Below are positions 37,601 through 46,209 of a DNA stretch of 64,000 nt, piece after piece (positions within the stretch are counted from its first letter, which is position 1; each line of letters opens with the position of its first letter). The stretch lies in the NCBI GenBank assembly GCA_002840905.1, contig PHDD01000015.1:24433-88432 (forward strand), given 5' to 3'. A program made the translations under genes and the position numbers. The stretch is from Bacteroidetes bacterium HGW-Bacteroidetes-4 (GTDB taxonomy: Bacteria; Bacteroidota; Bacteroidia; Bacteroidales; SZUA-534). Below the pieces are notes generated by a model, which saw only the letters and a list, made by a program, of their open reading frames with translations, ran no database searches and was not told the origin of the DNA.

Positions 37601-38175
37601 TACTGGTACTCGATACCGAAGTTTACTCAAACACCGGTGGACAATCGAGTAAATCGACTCCGGTTGGAGCTGTTGCCAAATTTGCCGCATCGGGAAAGAA
37701 AATCCGTAAAAAGGATTTGGGAATGATGGCTATGAGCTATGGTTATGTTTATGTGGCCCAGGTTTCGATGGGTGCCAACAATGCCCAGTATTTTAAAGCC
37801 CTGAAAGAAGCTGAAGCTTACAACGGACCTTCGTTGATTATTGCTTACGCACCCTGTATCAACCACGGTTTACGTGGCGGTATGGGCGGTTCACAAACCG
37901 AGATGAAGAAAGCTGTGGAATCAGGATACTGGCATTTGTATCGCTTCAACCCGGAGTTGGAAAACGAAGGAAAGAACCCGTTCACGCTCGATTCAAAAGA
38001 ACCCAACTGGGAATTATTCCAAAAGTTCCTGATGGGCGAAGTACGATATACATCGCTGATGAAGAGCTTCCCCGAAGCTGCTGATGAATTGTTTAAAGCA
38101 GCCGAAGAGAATGCCAAATGGCGCTATGCCTCGTACAAACGTTTGGCAGCTATGGATTATTCACCCGTTGAATAA
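34639..38175 (+). CDS. nifJ: Pyruvate:ferredoxin (flavodoxin) oxidoreductase
   Basis: This single-chain PFOR of 1178 aa oxidises pyruvate to acetyl-CoA and CO2 and reduces ferredoxin or flavodoxin. The N-terminal pyrimidine-binding domain has AAIYPITPSSNMAE. The CoA-binding and gamma domains follow. Two [4Fe-4S] clusters are bound by CIQCNQCAYVCP (from residue 692) and CTGCGNCADVCP (from residue 748). The proximal cluster and thiamine-diphosphate region has CAGCGETPY and GDGWAYDIGYGG, with YSNTGGQSS near the end. Length is normal for the family. A flavodoxin encoded at 52.8 kb is a possible electron acceptor. Confidence 0.97.
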   Translation: MAKEKKFITCDGNYAASHVAYMFSEVAAIYPITPSSNMAENVDEWAAHGRKNIFGEPVTVVEMQSEAGAAGAVHGSLQGGALTSTYTASQGLLLMIPNMYKIAGELLPGVFHVSARSLAAQALSIFGDHSDVMSARQTGFAFLASGSVQEAMDLAGVAHLTAIKSRIPFVHFFDGFRTSHEIQKIEALQEDDLKPLLDMEALQAFRNGALSPNHPVTRGLAQNPDIYFQAREAANKFYDAVPDMVADYMAEITKITGREYKPFMYYGAADAENVIIAIGSITETIREVVEHLNAKGEKVGVLAVHLYRPFSAKHFMQVMPESVKRIAVLDRTKEPGANGEPLYLDVKDLFYGKPNAPVIVGGRYGLSSKDTTPAMIISVFNNLKMAEPKNRFTLGIVDDVTFTSLPLLPEVSLANDGRFEAKFYGLGSDGTVGANKNSIKIIGDTTDKYCQAYFAYDSKKSGGFTASHLRFGDKKIMSPYLVNTPDFVACHVPAYLGKYDMLKGLKKGGTFLLNAIWDKDEVKNHLPDAVKKYLAENNISMYMINATKLAEEIGLGNRTNTIMQAAFFKIANVIPYDLAEEQMKKMIKKSFGNKGEEIVKMNYAAVEAGSDVIKVDVPAEWANIELKKEKDLSGKLPEFVRDVVVPINNLAGDDLPVSAFAGREDGTFPSGTAQYEKRGIAVNVPEWLSDNCIQCNQCAYVCPHAAIRPFLLDEKEKAAAPEGTVTIKANGKGYDGLGFRIQVSTLDCTGCGNCADVCPSKEKALVMKPLASQEVEIPRWDYMAAKVSIKEITPREMNVKASQFAQPLFEFSGACAGCGETPYIKTITQLYGESMMVANATGCSSIYGGSAPSTPYCAAKSGKGVAWANSLFEDNAEFGLGMALSAQKLQARIERLATENAASFSAETQAALTEWIEAKHSTVKSAAASNKLVAALEKEKAPVVKEILAIKDWMPKRSNWIFGGDGWAYDIGYGGLDHVLASGENVNVLVLDTEVYSNTGGQSSKSTPVGAVAKFAASGKKIRKKDLGMMAMSYGYVYVAQVSMGANNAQYFKALKEAEAYNGPSLIIAYAPCINHGLRGGMGGSQTEMKKAVESGYWHLYRFNPELENEGKNPFTLDSKEPNWELFQKFLMGEVRYTSLMKSFPEAADELFKAAEENAKWRYASYKRLAAMDYSPVE

Positions 38176-38226
38176 GCAAAACTATCATTAAAGTAGCTCA
38201 GGTTTACTTTAAAATCAACATAATTG

Positions 38227-38258
38227 GCCTGCTCCGCTTTCCGGGGCAGGCTTTTTTT
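38227..38258 (+). terminator. Intrinsic terminator of the PFOR gene
   Basis: GCCTGCTCCG, loop CTTTC, CGGGGCAGGC (10 bp, perfect) and seven T residues. It is one of the strongest terminators in the window. Confidence 0.9.
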
Positions 38259-38298
38259 ATGTTTAAACAGGTAAGTTCCCTTTTACGGTTTTGATTTT

Positions 38299-38660
38299 GC
38301 AACCTGCAAGTACCTCTTGATCCAAAAATTTTAGCATTTTACGCTTGCAACAGCCCTCTGATCCGAAAATTTTAGCAGTTTACGTCTGTAACAAGCTCCT
38401 GATCGAAAAATTTTGCCTCTTTTGAGCTGTGAAAGTACCACTTATCTGAAAGTTTTGGCCCGTGCAACTTTGCAACAGGCAAACCGGAGGTCCGATCACC
38501 CCCTCGCAAGTTTGAAAGTGCCCAAACGGCCGTCGTTTACCTACTTTCAAATTTGCACCAGGGTCACCGAAGGTTCGATCACCCTCTCGCAGGTTTGAAA
38601 GTGCCCCGCCGTTTTCCATTTACCTACTTGCAAAGCTGCAACAGGGTCACCGGCGACTAA
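38299..38660. repeat. Degenerate tandem repeat with a 41-bp period, turning into an 83-bp period
   Basis: Four units share a core resembling CTGATCCGAAAATTTTAGC, with equivalent positions at 38319, 38360, 38401 and 38443 (steps 41, 41, 42). They are followed by longer units whose GCAACAGG-like motif recurs at 38472, 38555 and 38638 (steps of exactly 83) and whose CGATCACC motif recurs at 83 bp. Motifs such as TTTGAAAG and CTTTCAAA form inverted pairs within the larger units. Neither period is a multiple of three, so this is not a protein repeat. It lies between the PFOR terminator and a small membrane protein gene. Confidence 0.75.
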
Positions 38661-38779
38661 ATTAGCCAACTGAATACTAAAAACAGCCTCGTAACACTTT
38701 TCTGGCAGCCAAAGTACACAAAAAAGCCCCACACACCGGAATGCAGGGGCTAAACTTCAACCAAAACAATAATTGCCAG

Positions 38780-38962
38780 CTAAAGAATTAAAAACTTAAA
38801 GGCTTCGTACACCAAAAAGGCCGGCCACACACAGGCTTTTAAAAACCCGAGTACACCTATCCAAAAACCGGTGGCCTGTGAAATGTAAAATACCGCAGCG
38901 CCAATCATTCCCAGTCCGTATAGGGCTCCGTGTGAGGCATTGCATTGAACTTCTTTACCCAT
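38780..38962 (-). CDS. Small conserved membrane protein
   Basis: This 60-aa protein has a short polar N-terminus (KEVQCNASHGA) and two hydrophobic segments, YGLGMIGAAVFYISQ and the ATGFWIGVLGFLKACVWPAFLVYE region (shown in parts). The layout GALYGLGMIGAA, then FWIGVLGFLKA, then VWPAFLVYEA recurs in small hypothetical membrane proteins of many bacteria, which is why I call it real. No function is known. It lies 20 bp after the repeat-region flank and 21 bp before the GH13 gene on the same strand when read from the minus side, so it may be co-transcribed with that gene. Confidence 0.75.
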   Translation of the reverse strand: MGKEVQCNASHGALYGLGMIGAAVFYISQATGFWIGVLGFLKACVWPAFLVYEAFKFLIL

Positions 38963-38982
38963 AGTTTATGTTTTTAAGATTA

Positions 38983-40872
38983 CTAATTTGCACAATAAAC
39001 TGACGCACTCAATGGTGCTAAAGTTACCCGAAGTTCCTGTTTTTCTGTCGAAAGCGATTTCATCTCCTCCGGGAACCATTGCTGCAATGCTACTCTGGGT
39101 AAGTTGTAGCTTTGCTCTTTAGCCGAATTATTTATAAGCACCCACACCGTGTTTTTGTCCAGGTTTCGCCGGTAGGCAAAAATGCCGCTGGAATCATTGG
39201 CCTCAAGAACGGTAAAACTGCCATAAACCAAAGCCGGATTTGATTTCCGGAGTGTTATCAATGCCCTGATGAAATTTTGCAGGCTGGTATCGGGTTTCAC
39301 TGCATCGGGTAGTTTATTTCCATCGATGGGATGCGTTTTTTCTGCTTCATACACCAAATCATCCCAAAGCATGGGCTTGCGGGTATCGGGATCATCGGCC
39401 CCCCACATACCCACCTCGTCGCCATACCAGATATGAGGCGCACCCAGGTAAGTAAACTGATGCACCAGTAACATTAGCTGCCGGGCCCGGGTTTCCGCAT
39501 CGGGTTTACCCACCTTGTAAGCAGCATCATCGTAGGGTTTTGCCTGGTATTTATATTTGCCTTTGTTGTATAACGAAGTGGCCGTTCGTGGCGCATCGTG
39601 ACTGGCTGTAAGGTTCATCATGGCCCGGTTATGCTCTGGCGAAATCCCCTGTAAAAGATGTTCCAGGGAATCGGCAAAAGCCCGGGGACCAATGGCCGGT
39701 TCGGCCTGGGCAAAAAACTGACGTGCCGAACGATACCAACGGTAATTCATTACTGCATCGAACATATCTCCCTGCAAAAAAGGCTTCGGATTCATCAGGT
39801 GATCGGGCCACTCCTGCCACCAGATTTCACCAATCAGGTAAGCCTGCGGGTTTATATTTCGCACCTCGCGCCGGAATTCCGGCCAAAAACCCAGGGGAAT
39901 CTCGGCGGCTACATCCAAACGGAAGCCGTCGATGCCATCGCCCGGATCGCCATCGCCATTGGGATCGAGCCAGCGACGGACTACATTAAAAATATGTTGT
40001 TTTACCTGTTCACTGTGCAGATTTCCTTCAAAAGGGAAAACCGTATCCTGTCCCACAATATCCTTACGCATCTCAGGCAGGTATTTTATACCGTACCAAC
40101 CCTGATAATCGAATTCGTCGTCGGGAGTTTCGGGCTTATCGTATGCTTTAATATGATACCAGTCGGCAAAAGCCGAAGACGCTCCTTTTTTTTGTATATC
40201 GTTCAAGGCCCAAAAGTCCCTGCCGGTATGATTCCACGAGTAATCAAGAATCACCCGGATGCCTTTTCGGTGACAGGCATCAATAACCTGTAAAAACATT
40301 TTATCGGCCGATGTGAACTGCCAGGTTTGCGGATCGATTGGGTTTTCGGCAGCAATCAGGGCTTCATCGCCACGCGGATCAGGCCCAAAATTCCTATCGA
40401 TGTGCCGCCAATGGCGCGGATCATATTTATGCAACGAAGGTGCATCGTTCAGAGGATTAAAATAGATGGCCGTAATGCCCAGTCCGGCCAGGTAATCGAT
40501 TTTGTTGAGCACACCCTGTAAATCGCCCCCATAGCGACGCAATTGCAGCTTGTCCTGGAACTTGTCCAATCCGGTTTCATCAAACCAGGGGTCGGGCCGA
40601 TACCAATCCTGAGTCCAGGGTGTAGTTTTCCAATGCCGGGGAATTTGGTCGGGATAGGCCCCGTAAATATCCCAGATAGTAGGGTCGTTAGTAGTATCGC
40701 CATTGCGAAACCGCTCTACAAAAATCTGATACCATATAGCCTCCTGCGACCATTGGGGAACCTGTTCAAAATCCACTTGGCTTAAGATTGAGCTTTTTTT
40801 GTAGTTGTTGGTTTGACAGGCATTAAACCCTAAGACTGCCACAAGAATAACTATAAAAAGGTATCGGTTCAT
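38983..40872 (-). CDS. GH13 alpha-amylase family lipoprotein
   Basis: This 629-aa protein has a lipoprotein signal (lipobox FNAC, about residue 19). The GH13 barrel shows the usual motif order: region I-like VILDYSWNH, region II GFRLDVAAE with the nucleophile Asp, region III LIGEIWW with the acid/base Glu, and region IV ASHDAPRT. The opening AIWYQIFVERFRNGD resembles cyclomaltodextrinase/neopullulanase-type enzymes. It is likely to act on starch-derived glucans at the periplasmic face or cell surface. It lies divergently from the OsmC gene, and a pullulanase is encoded about 2.5 kb further on. Confidence 0.93.
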   Translation of the reverse strand: MNRYLFIVILVAVLGFNACQTNNYKKSSILSQVDFEQVPQWSQEAIWYQIFVERFRNGDTTNDPTIWDIYGAYPDQIPRHWKTTPWTQDWYRPDPWFDETGLDKFQDKLQLRRYGGDLQGVLNKIDYLAGLGITAIYFNPLNDAPSLHKYDPRHWRHIDRNFGPDPRGDEALIAAENPIDPQTWQFTSADKMFLQVIDACHRKGIRVILDYSWNHTGRDFWALNDIQKKGASSAFADWYHIKAYDKPETPDDEFDYQGWYGIKYLPEMRKDIVGQDTVFPFEGNLHSEQVKQHIFNVVRRWLDPNGDGDPGDGIDGFRLDVAAEIPLGFWPEFRREVRNINPQAYLIGEIWWQEWPDHLMNPKPFLQGDMFDAVMNYRWYRSARQFFAQAEPAIGPRAFADSLEHLLQGISPEHNRAMMNLTASHDAPRTATSLYNKGKYKYQAKPYDDAAYKVGKPDAETRARQLMLLVHQFTYLGAPHIWYGDEVGMWGADDPDTRKPMLWDDLVYEAEKTHPIDGNKLPDAVKPDTSLQNFIRALITLRKSNPALVYGSFTVLEANDSSGIFAYRRNLDKNTVWVLINNSAKEQSYNLPRVALQQWFPEEMKSLSTEKQELRVTLAPLSASVYCAN

Positions 40873-40974
40873 TGTAATTTAGTTTTTATGATTTTATCGG
40901 AAAGATGCAAGATAATTATAATTGATTGAAAACATTTACTTCGACTGATTGTATCTTTTACAAAATTAAAACCG

Positions 40975-41391
40975 ATGAATACCATACAAGAAACCATTCG
41001 AACCACCTACCTGGGACAACTCCGAACCGAAGCCGTTCATGTGCAATCAGGAAACAAATTAATTACCGATGCTCCTACCGACAACCACGGCAAAGGAGAA
41101 ACCTTTTCGCCCACCGATTTGCTGGCTACATCGCTGGCAAGCTGCATCCTGACCATTATGGGTATTAAGGCCGAAGCAGCTGGCTTTAGCATCGACGGTG
41201 CTACGGCAAAAAGCTGGAAGCTGATGAGCGAAAACCCGCGCCGGGTGGCCGAAGTTAAAATTGAATTCGATTTTAGCACCTGCACTCTGAGCGACGAAAA
41301 CAAGGAACTGTTGAAAAGCCTGGTTAAAGTAAGCCCTGTTCCGCTCAGCCTTCACGAAAATACCCGGCAAACAGTTTCCATAAAGTTTTAA
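40975..41391 (+). CDS. OsmC family protein
   Basis: This 138-aa protein has the OsmC/Ohr fold motifs: an N-terminal beta region, GETFSPTDLLATSLASCILT with the first catalytic-type Cys, and FDFSTCTLSDENKELL with a second Cys. OsmC-type proteins reduce organic hydroperoxides using such a Cys pair. The family also has members of unknown role, and this one is nearer to the general YhfA-like branch by length. It precedes the SDR gene by 4 bp, so the two are co-transcribed. Confidence 0.88.
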   Translation: MNTIQETIRTTYLGQLRTEAVHVQSGNKLITDAPTDNHGKGETFSPTDLLATSLASCILTIMGIKAEAAGFSIDGATAKSWKLMSENPRRVAEVKIEFDFSTCTLSDENKELLKSLVKVSPVPLSLHENTRQTVSIKF

Positions 41392-41395
41392 ATTG

Positions 41396-42169
41396 ATGGA
41401 ATTAAGCATTAACAAACAAACCTTTCTGGTGTGCGGAGCCACCAGTGGATTTGGTAAAGGAACTGCCCGGGCCCTGATGAACGAAGGTGCCCGTGTACTG
41501 GGCGTAGCACGCAACCAGGAAGGACTAAAACAAATGAAACAGGAATTTGGCGACGCTTTTATTTCCCTTTCAGGAGATATCAGCCAATCGGAAATCATCC
41601 ATGAAGTTGTAAACCAAGCCCGGAAACTGAGTATTTCAGGAGCCCTTATCAATGCCGGAGGACCACCGGCTTTGGCTTTTGAAGAAACGCAGCTCAGCGA
41701 CTGGGACGAAGCCTATCAAAAACTGCTGCGATGGAAAGTGGAGCTAACTCAGCAACTACTTCCCCATTTTAAAACCCAAAAGTACGGACGACTGGTTTAT
41801 ATTGAAAGTTCGTCGGTAAAACAACCCATTGAGAACCTGGTTCTGAGCACTTCGTTGCGGTTGGCTGTGGTTGGAATGGTAAAAACGGTGTCGCAGGAAG
41901 TGAGCGGGCAAAATATTAACCTGAATATCATTGCACCTGGTTCGCACGCCACTCCGGCTATTGAACGACTGATTAAAAAGAAAAGTGAGCTGAGCGGGCA
42001 AAGCCTTGAAGCAGCCCGAAAAGAATGGATTGAGAACATACCGGCAAAGCAAATGGGCAACCCTGATTATTTGGGAACGCTGGCCGCCTGGCTTTTATCG
42101 CCCATGGCAGCATTTGTTACCGGACAAGTTTACGCTTTAGAGGGAGGTGCTGTTAAATCGACTATGTAG
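41396..42169 (+). CDS. SDR family oxidoreductase without the usual catalytic Tyr-Lys pair
   Basis: The product is 257 aa from the ATG at 41396 (a TTG at 41393 precedes it). The cofactor motif CGATSGFGKGTA is near residue 12, and NAGGPP and the catalytic-type serines in YIESSSV are present. Where classical short-chain dehydrogenases have YxxxK, this protein reads LVLSTSLR, so both the Tyr and the Lys are replaced. This pattern is known from a divergent SDR subgroup annotated as 3-oxoacyl-ACP-reductase-like. The C-terminal GQVYALEGGAVKSTM is normal for the fold. It is coupled to osmC and its substrate is unknown. Confidence 0.85.
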   Translation: MELSINKQTFLVCGATSGFGKGTARALMNEGARVLGVARNQEGLKQMKQEFGDAFISLSGDISQSEIIHEVVNQARKLSISGALINAGGPPALAFEETQLSDWDEAYQKLLRWKVELTQQLLPHFKTQKYGRLVYIESSSVKQPIENLVLSTSLRLAVVGMVKTVSQEVSGQNINLNIIAPGSHATPAIERLIKKKSELSGQSLEAARKEWIENIPAKQMGNPDYLGTLAAWLLSPMAAFVTGQVYALEGGAVKSTM

Positions 42170-42235
42170 TTTTCTTGGTCGGGCCAAAGCAAACTTAGAA
42201 ATGGCTATTTTTCGTTTGTATCGAATCCCATAATA

Positions 42236-42272
42236 ATAAAAAAACCTCCGAAGCCAATCGCAAGGAGGTTTC
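42236..42272 (-). terminator. Intrinsic terminator of fabD
   Basis: On the minus strand AAACCTCC, a 14-nt loop and GGAGGTTT are followed by a T-rich tract. It lies just after the fabD stop and may also serve the SDR gene from the other side. Confidence 0.8.
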
Positions 42273-42296
42273 TGTTAAAATAATTTTATTTAAAAA

Positions 42297-43178
42297 TCAA
42301 ACTTTAGCACTCTCGCAAGGCATGGAACGATCCACTTTTTTAATCATACCCTGAAGCGCTGTGCCCGGTCCAACTTCGGTAAATGAAGTAGCGCCATCGG
42401 CTATCATTTGCTGCACCGTTTGCGTCCATTTTACCGATGCGGTTAATTGTTTCTTGAGGTTTTCCTTAATGGTATCCGGGTTGGTTTCGGCTAAGGCGCT
42501 TACATTTTGATAAATGGCGCAAACTGGTTTCGATACTACCGTTTCATTAATAGCCGCTTCGAGTTCGATACGTGCCGGTTCCATTAGCGGAGAATGAAAC
42601 GCACCCCCTACCGGAAGTTTCATAGCGCGTTTGGCTCCTAATTCGGTTAAACGGGCACAAGCCTTATCTATTCCGGCAATGGAGCCCGAAATTACCAGTT
42701 GTCCGGTGGTGTTGTAATTGGCAGGAACCACCACCTCGTCGATTTCGTTGCAAACCCGTTTAACCACTTCATCATCTAAACCAATAATAGCTGCCATAGT
42801 CGAAGGTTCTTTCTCACATGCCTTTTGCATAGCCATAGCCCGCTTGCTAACCAATACCAAACCATCTTCGAACGACAAGGCTCCGGCAGATACCAGTGCT
42901 GAAAACTCACCCAGCGAGTGGCCGGCAACCAAAGCCGGTTTAAAACTTTCGCCCATTACTTTGGCCAGGATTACCGAATGCAAAAAGATGGCCGGTTGGG
43001 TTACTTTGGTTTGTTTTAAATCTTCATCGGTTCCTTCAAACATCAGATCGGTAATTCGGAAACCTAAAATATCATTGGCTTTCTCAAAAAGTTCTTTTGC
43101 TAAAGGCGAATTCTCGTACAGGTCTTTTCCCATTCCAACAAACTGGGCACCTTGTCCCGGAAAAACGTATGCTTTCAT
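42297..43178 (-). CDS. fabD: Malonyl-CoA:ACP transacylase
   Basis: This 293-aa enzyme moves malonyl from CoA to acyl carrier protein in fatty acid synthesis. The start is AYVFPGQGAQFVGMG, the nucleophile Ser is in GHSLGEFSA (Ser88), and the catalytic His is in GGAFHSPLM. Length is normal. It stands apart from other fab genes in this window. A minus-strand TACATTTG at 43204-43211 fits the -7 consensus. Confidence 0.96.
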   Translation of the reverse strand: MKAYVFPGQGAQFVGMGKDLYENSPLAKELFEKANDILGFRITDLMFEGTDEDLKQTKVTQPAIFLHSVILAKVMGESFKPALVAGHSLGEFSALVSAGALSFEDGLVLVSKRAMAMQKACEKEPSTMAAIIGLDDEVVKRVCNEIDEVVVPANYNTTGQLVISGSIAGIDKACARLTELGAKRAMKLPVGGAFHSPLMEPARIELEAAINETVVSKPVCAIYQNVSALAETNPDTIKENLKKQLTASVKWTQTVQQMIADGATSFTEVGPGTALQGMIKKVDRSMPCESAKV

Positions 43179-43389
43179 AATACTTGGTTTTTAAAATTTT
43201 TGGCAAATGTAAACAATTTCACAAAACCCCGTGAAATGTGCAAAAAGATTTCAGCCCGATTTGATAAAAATCATATCCGGTGTACTTTCATACCCATATT
43301 AAGCAAGAGTGATGTATTAAAAAGAACCATGGAAGACCAGAAGATTATCCTTAAATACATTCCAATTTTCCATGGTTCAGGCTTTGAAT

Positions 43390-45381
43390 CTATTTATAGA
43401 AAACGTAAGCTGAAATGGGGTCAAGCATAAACTTGCCTTTAACCTTTAGCCCATCTCTATGGTAGCCCTTTTCGAGATTAAAAGCCATAGTCCAGGCTTT
43501 CTCATCGATTATAAAGGGAACTTTGGTTTTATTGGCATTAAACAACACCATAATATTTTCCCATGTATCGCCATTGGCATTTTGGGTAATGGTGTACCCA
43601 ACCAGGCCGGGCTCCAAATCCATAAACTCCAGATGCGTGGACAGCAAATCGGCGGTTGGCATTTTAAATGCCGGATGCTCTTTGCGCATTTGAATCAGAC
43701 TTTTGTAATATTCTACTACATCGGCATGCTTGTCTTTCATGCTCCAGTCGATCCAGTTGATGGAATCGGGCGATTCAAACGAGTTTTCCACTTCGCGTTT
43801 GGAGCGTAAAAACTCAACCCCGGCATGTAAAAATGGTACACCCTGCGAGGTTAAAACTATGGCATTGGCCATTTTGCTCATTCGGATTCGTTCAGCAACC
43901 GAACTTTCCGGAGCAGACATCAGCAGTTTATCCCAAAGGGTGTTGTTGTCGTGGCACGACACATAATTTATGGTTTGAGCAGGCTGATTTGACCATGCTG
44001 AATTGGAATAATTTACTGCATTATAATCGACCTGTGGATGCTGTGTGGCTGCCACAATTCCGAACTTAACCGATTCTTCCTGTCCGGTTTCACCACTTAC
44101 AAAACCACGGGTTTTTAAGTCGTTCCAATGACCTTTAATACCATCGCGTATTTCGTCGCTAAAAGCTGCTACGCCATAAACTTTAGGCATGTTTTGCTTT
44201 ATGGCACGTTTTTCAACAGGTAAGGGACTGTCGCCGGCTGTCCAGCCTTCACCATAAATAAAGATACTTGAATCGTACTTATGAAGTGCTTCAGCCAACA
44301 GGTTCATGGTATTGATGTCGTGAATTCCCATTAAATCGAAACGAAAGCCATCGAGCTTATATTCTTTGGCCCAAAACAATACCGATTCAATCATGTACTT
44401 GCGCATCATTGCCCGTTCCGATGCAGTTTCGTTTCCGCATCCCGATGAATTGCTATAACTGCCGTCGGTATTAAAACGGAAATAATATCCGGGCACGGTT
44501 TGCTGAAAACTCTGCTTGGCCGGATTTCCCACATGATTGTAAACTACATCGAGCACTACACGAATGCCTGCCTCATGCAAAGCCTGAACCATCTGTTTAA
44601 ATTCTTTAATCCTAACTTCACCCTGAAAGGGATTGGTGGCATAAGAACCTTCGGGTACATTGTAGTTTTGCGGATCGTAACCCCAGTTATAATGGGGTTT
44701 GTTCAGTTGTGTTTCGTCAATAGAACGGTAATCAAAAGCGGGAAGCAGATGCACATGGGTAACGCCCATCTCCTTCAGGTGATCGATACCGCTGGCATTT
44801 TCGCAGGGAGTTTTTGTTCCCTTTTCTGTAAAAGCCAGATACTTGCCTTTATGTTGCATGCCGCTGTTGGAATGAATGGAAAAATCGCGGATGTGCAATT
44901 CGTAAAGTATAATGTCGATTGGCGATTCCAAAGCCGGTCTGACGTGGTTTTCCCAACCTTCGGGATGGGTAGTTGTCATATCGATAACCATACCGCGTTT
45001 CCCATTCACACCTACTGCGGTAGCATAAGGACCGGGTACTTCGGCAAACCATAAATCATCAACTTTCACCTGGAAAGTATAATAGGTATTTGCCAAATCG
45101 CCTTTCTGGGTGCTTTCCCAAACACCTTGTTTGTCTTTTTTCAGTTTGATTGTTTTTTCAGCTTCACCTCCATTACCTGATTTGTATAAGCGAAGTAATA
45201 CTTCGCTGGCTGTTGGAGCCCATAATTTAAACATAGTTTCTTCGGGAGTATAGCTTACACCCAAATCGGTTCCTTCGTAAACCGGATATGAATCGGGATC
45301 GTTGTGATTAAAACCAGTTGGATTACATGCCATAATAAAAAGCATTAAAAAAAGTATTATTGTACCGTGAGTCTTTAACAT
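43390..45381 (-). CDS. Type I pullulanase (GH13) lipoprotein
   Basis: This 663-aa protein has a lipoprotein signal (lipobox IMAC, about residue 19). A CBM48-like domain follows (about 35-140, FKLWAPTASEVLLRLY). The GH13 barrel has the type I pullulanase signature YNWGYDP, DVVYNHVG, GFRFDLMGIHD with the nucleophile Asp, IYGEGW with the acid/base Glu, and SCHDNNTLWD. It cuts alpha-1,6 branches of pullulan or starch-like glucans. With the GH13 lipoprotein at 39-40.9 kb it gives the cell a debranching and a hydrolysing enzyme, although the two genes are separate units. Confidence 0.94.
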   Translation of the reverse strand: MLKTHGTIILFLMLFIMACNPTGFNHNDPDSYPVYEGTDLGVSYTPEETMFKLWAPTASEVLLRLYKSGNGGEAEKTIKLKKDKQGVWESTQKGDLANTYYTFQVKVDDLWFAEVPGPYATAVGVNGKRGMVIDMTTTHPEGWENHVRPALESPIDIILYELHIRDFSIHSNSGMQHKGKYLAFTEKGTKTPCENASGIDHLKEMGVTHVHLLPAFDYRSIDETQLNKPHYNWGYDPQNYNVPEGSYATNPFQGEVRIKEFKQMVQALHEAGIRVVLDVVYNHVGNPAKQSFQQTVPGYYFRFNTDGSYSNSSGCGNETASERAMMRKYMIESVLFWAKEYKLDGFRFDLMGIHDINTMNLLAEALHKYDSSIFIYGEGWTAGDSPLPVEKRAIKQNMPKVYGVAAFSDEIRDGIKGHWNDLKTRGFVSGETGQEESVKFGIVAATQHPQVDYNAVNYSNSAWSNQPAQTINYVSCHDNNTLWDKLLMSAPESSVAERIRMSKMANAIVLTSQGVPFLHAGVEFLRSKREVENSFESPDSINWIDWSMKDKHADVVEYYKSLIQMRKEHPAFKMPTADLLSTHLEFMDLEPGLVGYTITQNANGDTWENIMVLFNANKTKVPFIIDEKAWTMAFNLEKGYHRDGLKVKGKFMLDPISAYVFYK

Positions 45382-45500
45382 ATTGTTGTTTTTAAGTTTT
45401 TAGGTAATAAATTATATAATCTATTAAATCAAAGTTACGCAAGAATTATTGGGGGAGTGTAAAGATAAAGGAAAGAGCGTATATTTGGATGGTTTAAATT

Positions 45501-45538
45501 AAAAAAGCTGAAAATACTGTAATACTTTCAGGTTTTTG
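45501..45538 (-). terminator. Probable terminator of the queD-folE operon
   Basis: AAAAA-CTGAAA against TTTCAG-TTTTT, with one mismatched pair between the two parts, about 30 bp after the folE stop. A T6 run follows on the minus strand. Confidence 0.5.
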
Positions 45539-45566
45539 AATGGCTATAATGAATCGGTTCAATTAT

Positions 45567-46205
45567 TTAATGCAATTTAGTGCCAATCAGATGAATAAAT
45601 TCCTCGCGGGTAGAGGCGTTGTTTAAAAATGCTCCGGTAAATGCCGAAGTAGTGGTTACCGATTCCTGTTTTTCGATGCCACGCATCTGCATGCACATAT
45701 GGGCAGCTTCAATTACCACAGCGACTCCTAAGGGTTTTAAAGTAGCTTGAATACTGTCTTTAATCTGATTGGTTAAACGCTCCTGCACTTGTAAACGGCG
45801 GGCATAAGCTTCAACCACCCGTGCAATTTTGCTTAAACCGGTTATGTATCCATCGGGAATATAGGCCACATGGGCTTTCCCGAAAAAGGGCAACATGTGA
45901 TGCTCACACATGGAGTATATTTCAATATCTTTTACAATCACCATTTGGCTGTAATCTTCCTTAAACATGGCCGATTTAAGGATTTCTTCAGGTTTTGCCG
46001 AATAACCCTGAGTTAGAAACTGCATGGCCTTTGCTACGCGTAAGGGTGTATTCACCAAACCTTCGCGATCGATGTTTTCGCCTAATGTATCCAATAATTC
46101 ACTATACAAAGCGGTTAATTTCTTTGTTTTCTCATCATTATACCGGTCAACCCTCAGGTAACCAAAATCGTCATCCAAATCGATTCCGTTTTTTACAATA
46201 TCCAT
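45567..46205 (-). CDS. folE: GTP cyclohydrolase I
   Basis: The product is 212 aa from the ATG at 46205, which follows the queD stop by 4 bp (an upstream TTG at 46232 would overlap queD). The enzyme converts GTP to dihydroneopterin triphosphate, the entry to folate and queuosine. Zinc and active-site motifs are [33 protein letters not shown] (in part), RLQVQERLT and HMCMQMRGI. It is paired with queD, which uses the same product, so the operon points to queuosine as well as folate synthesis. Confidence 0.96.
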   Translation of the reverse strand: MDIVKNGIDLDDDFGYLRVDRYNDEKTKKLTALYSELLDTLGENIDREGLVNTPLRVAKAMQFLTQGYSAKPEEILKSAMFKEDYSQMVIVKDIEIYSMCEHHMLPFFGKAHVAYIPDGYITGLSKIARVVEAYARRLQVQERLTNQIKDSIQATLKPLGVAVVIEAAHMCMQMRGIEKQESVTTTSAFTGAFLNNASTREEFIHLIGTKLH

Positions 46206-46209
46206 AAAT

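Noticed and set aside
38299..38660. CRISPR array
   Set aside because: The units are imperfect along their full length with no unique spacers, and no cas genes are present.
38380..38732. Three short reading frames in the tandem repeat, encoding similar peptides (for example GHFQTCE)
   Set aside because: They arise from the DNA repeat read in different frames. The period is not a multiple of three and no start signal or family match is seen.
39658..40293. A 211-codon plus-strand frame inside the GH13 gene
   Set aside because: It is antisense to a clear GH13 domain with catalytic motifs, and its product has no recognisable features.
41059..41652. A 197-codon minus-strand frame across the osmC-SDR junction
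   Set aside because: It is antisense to two well-supported genes.
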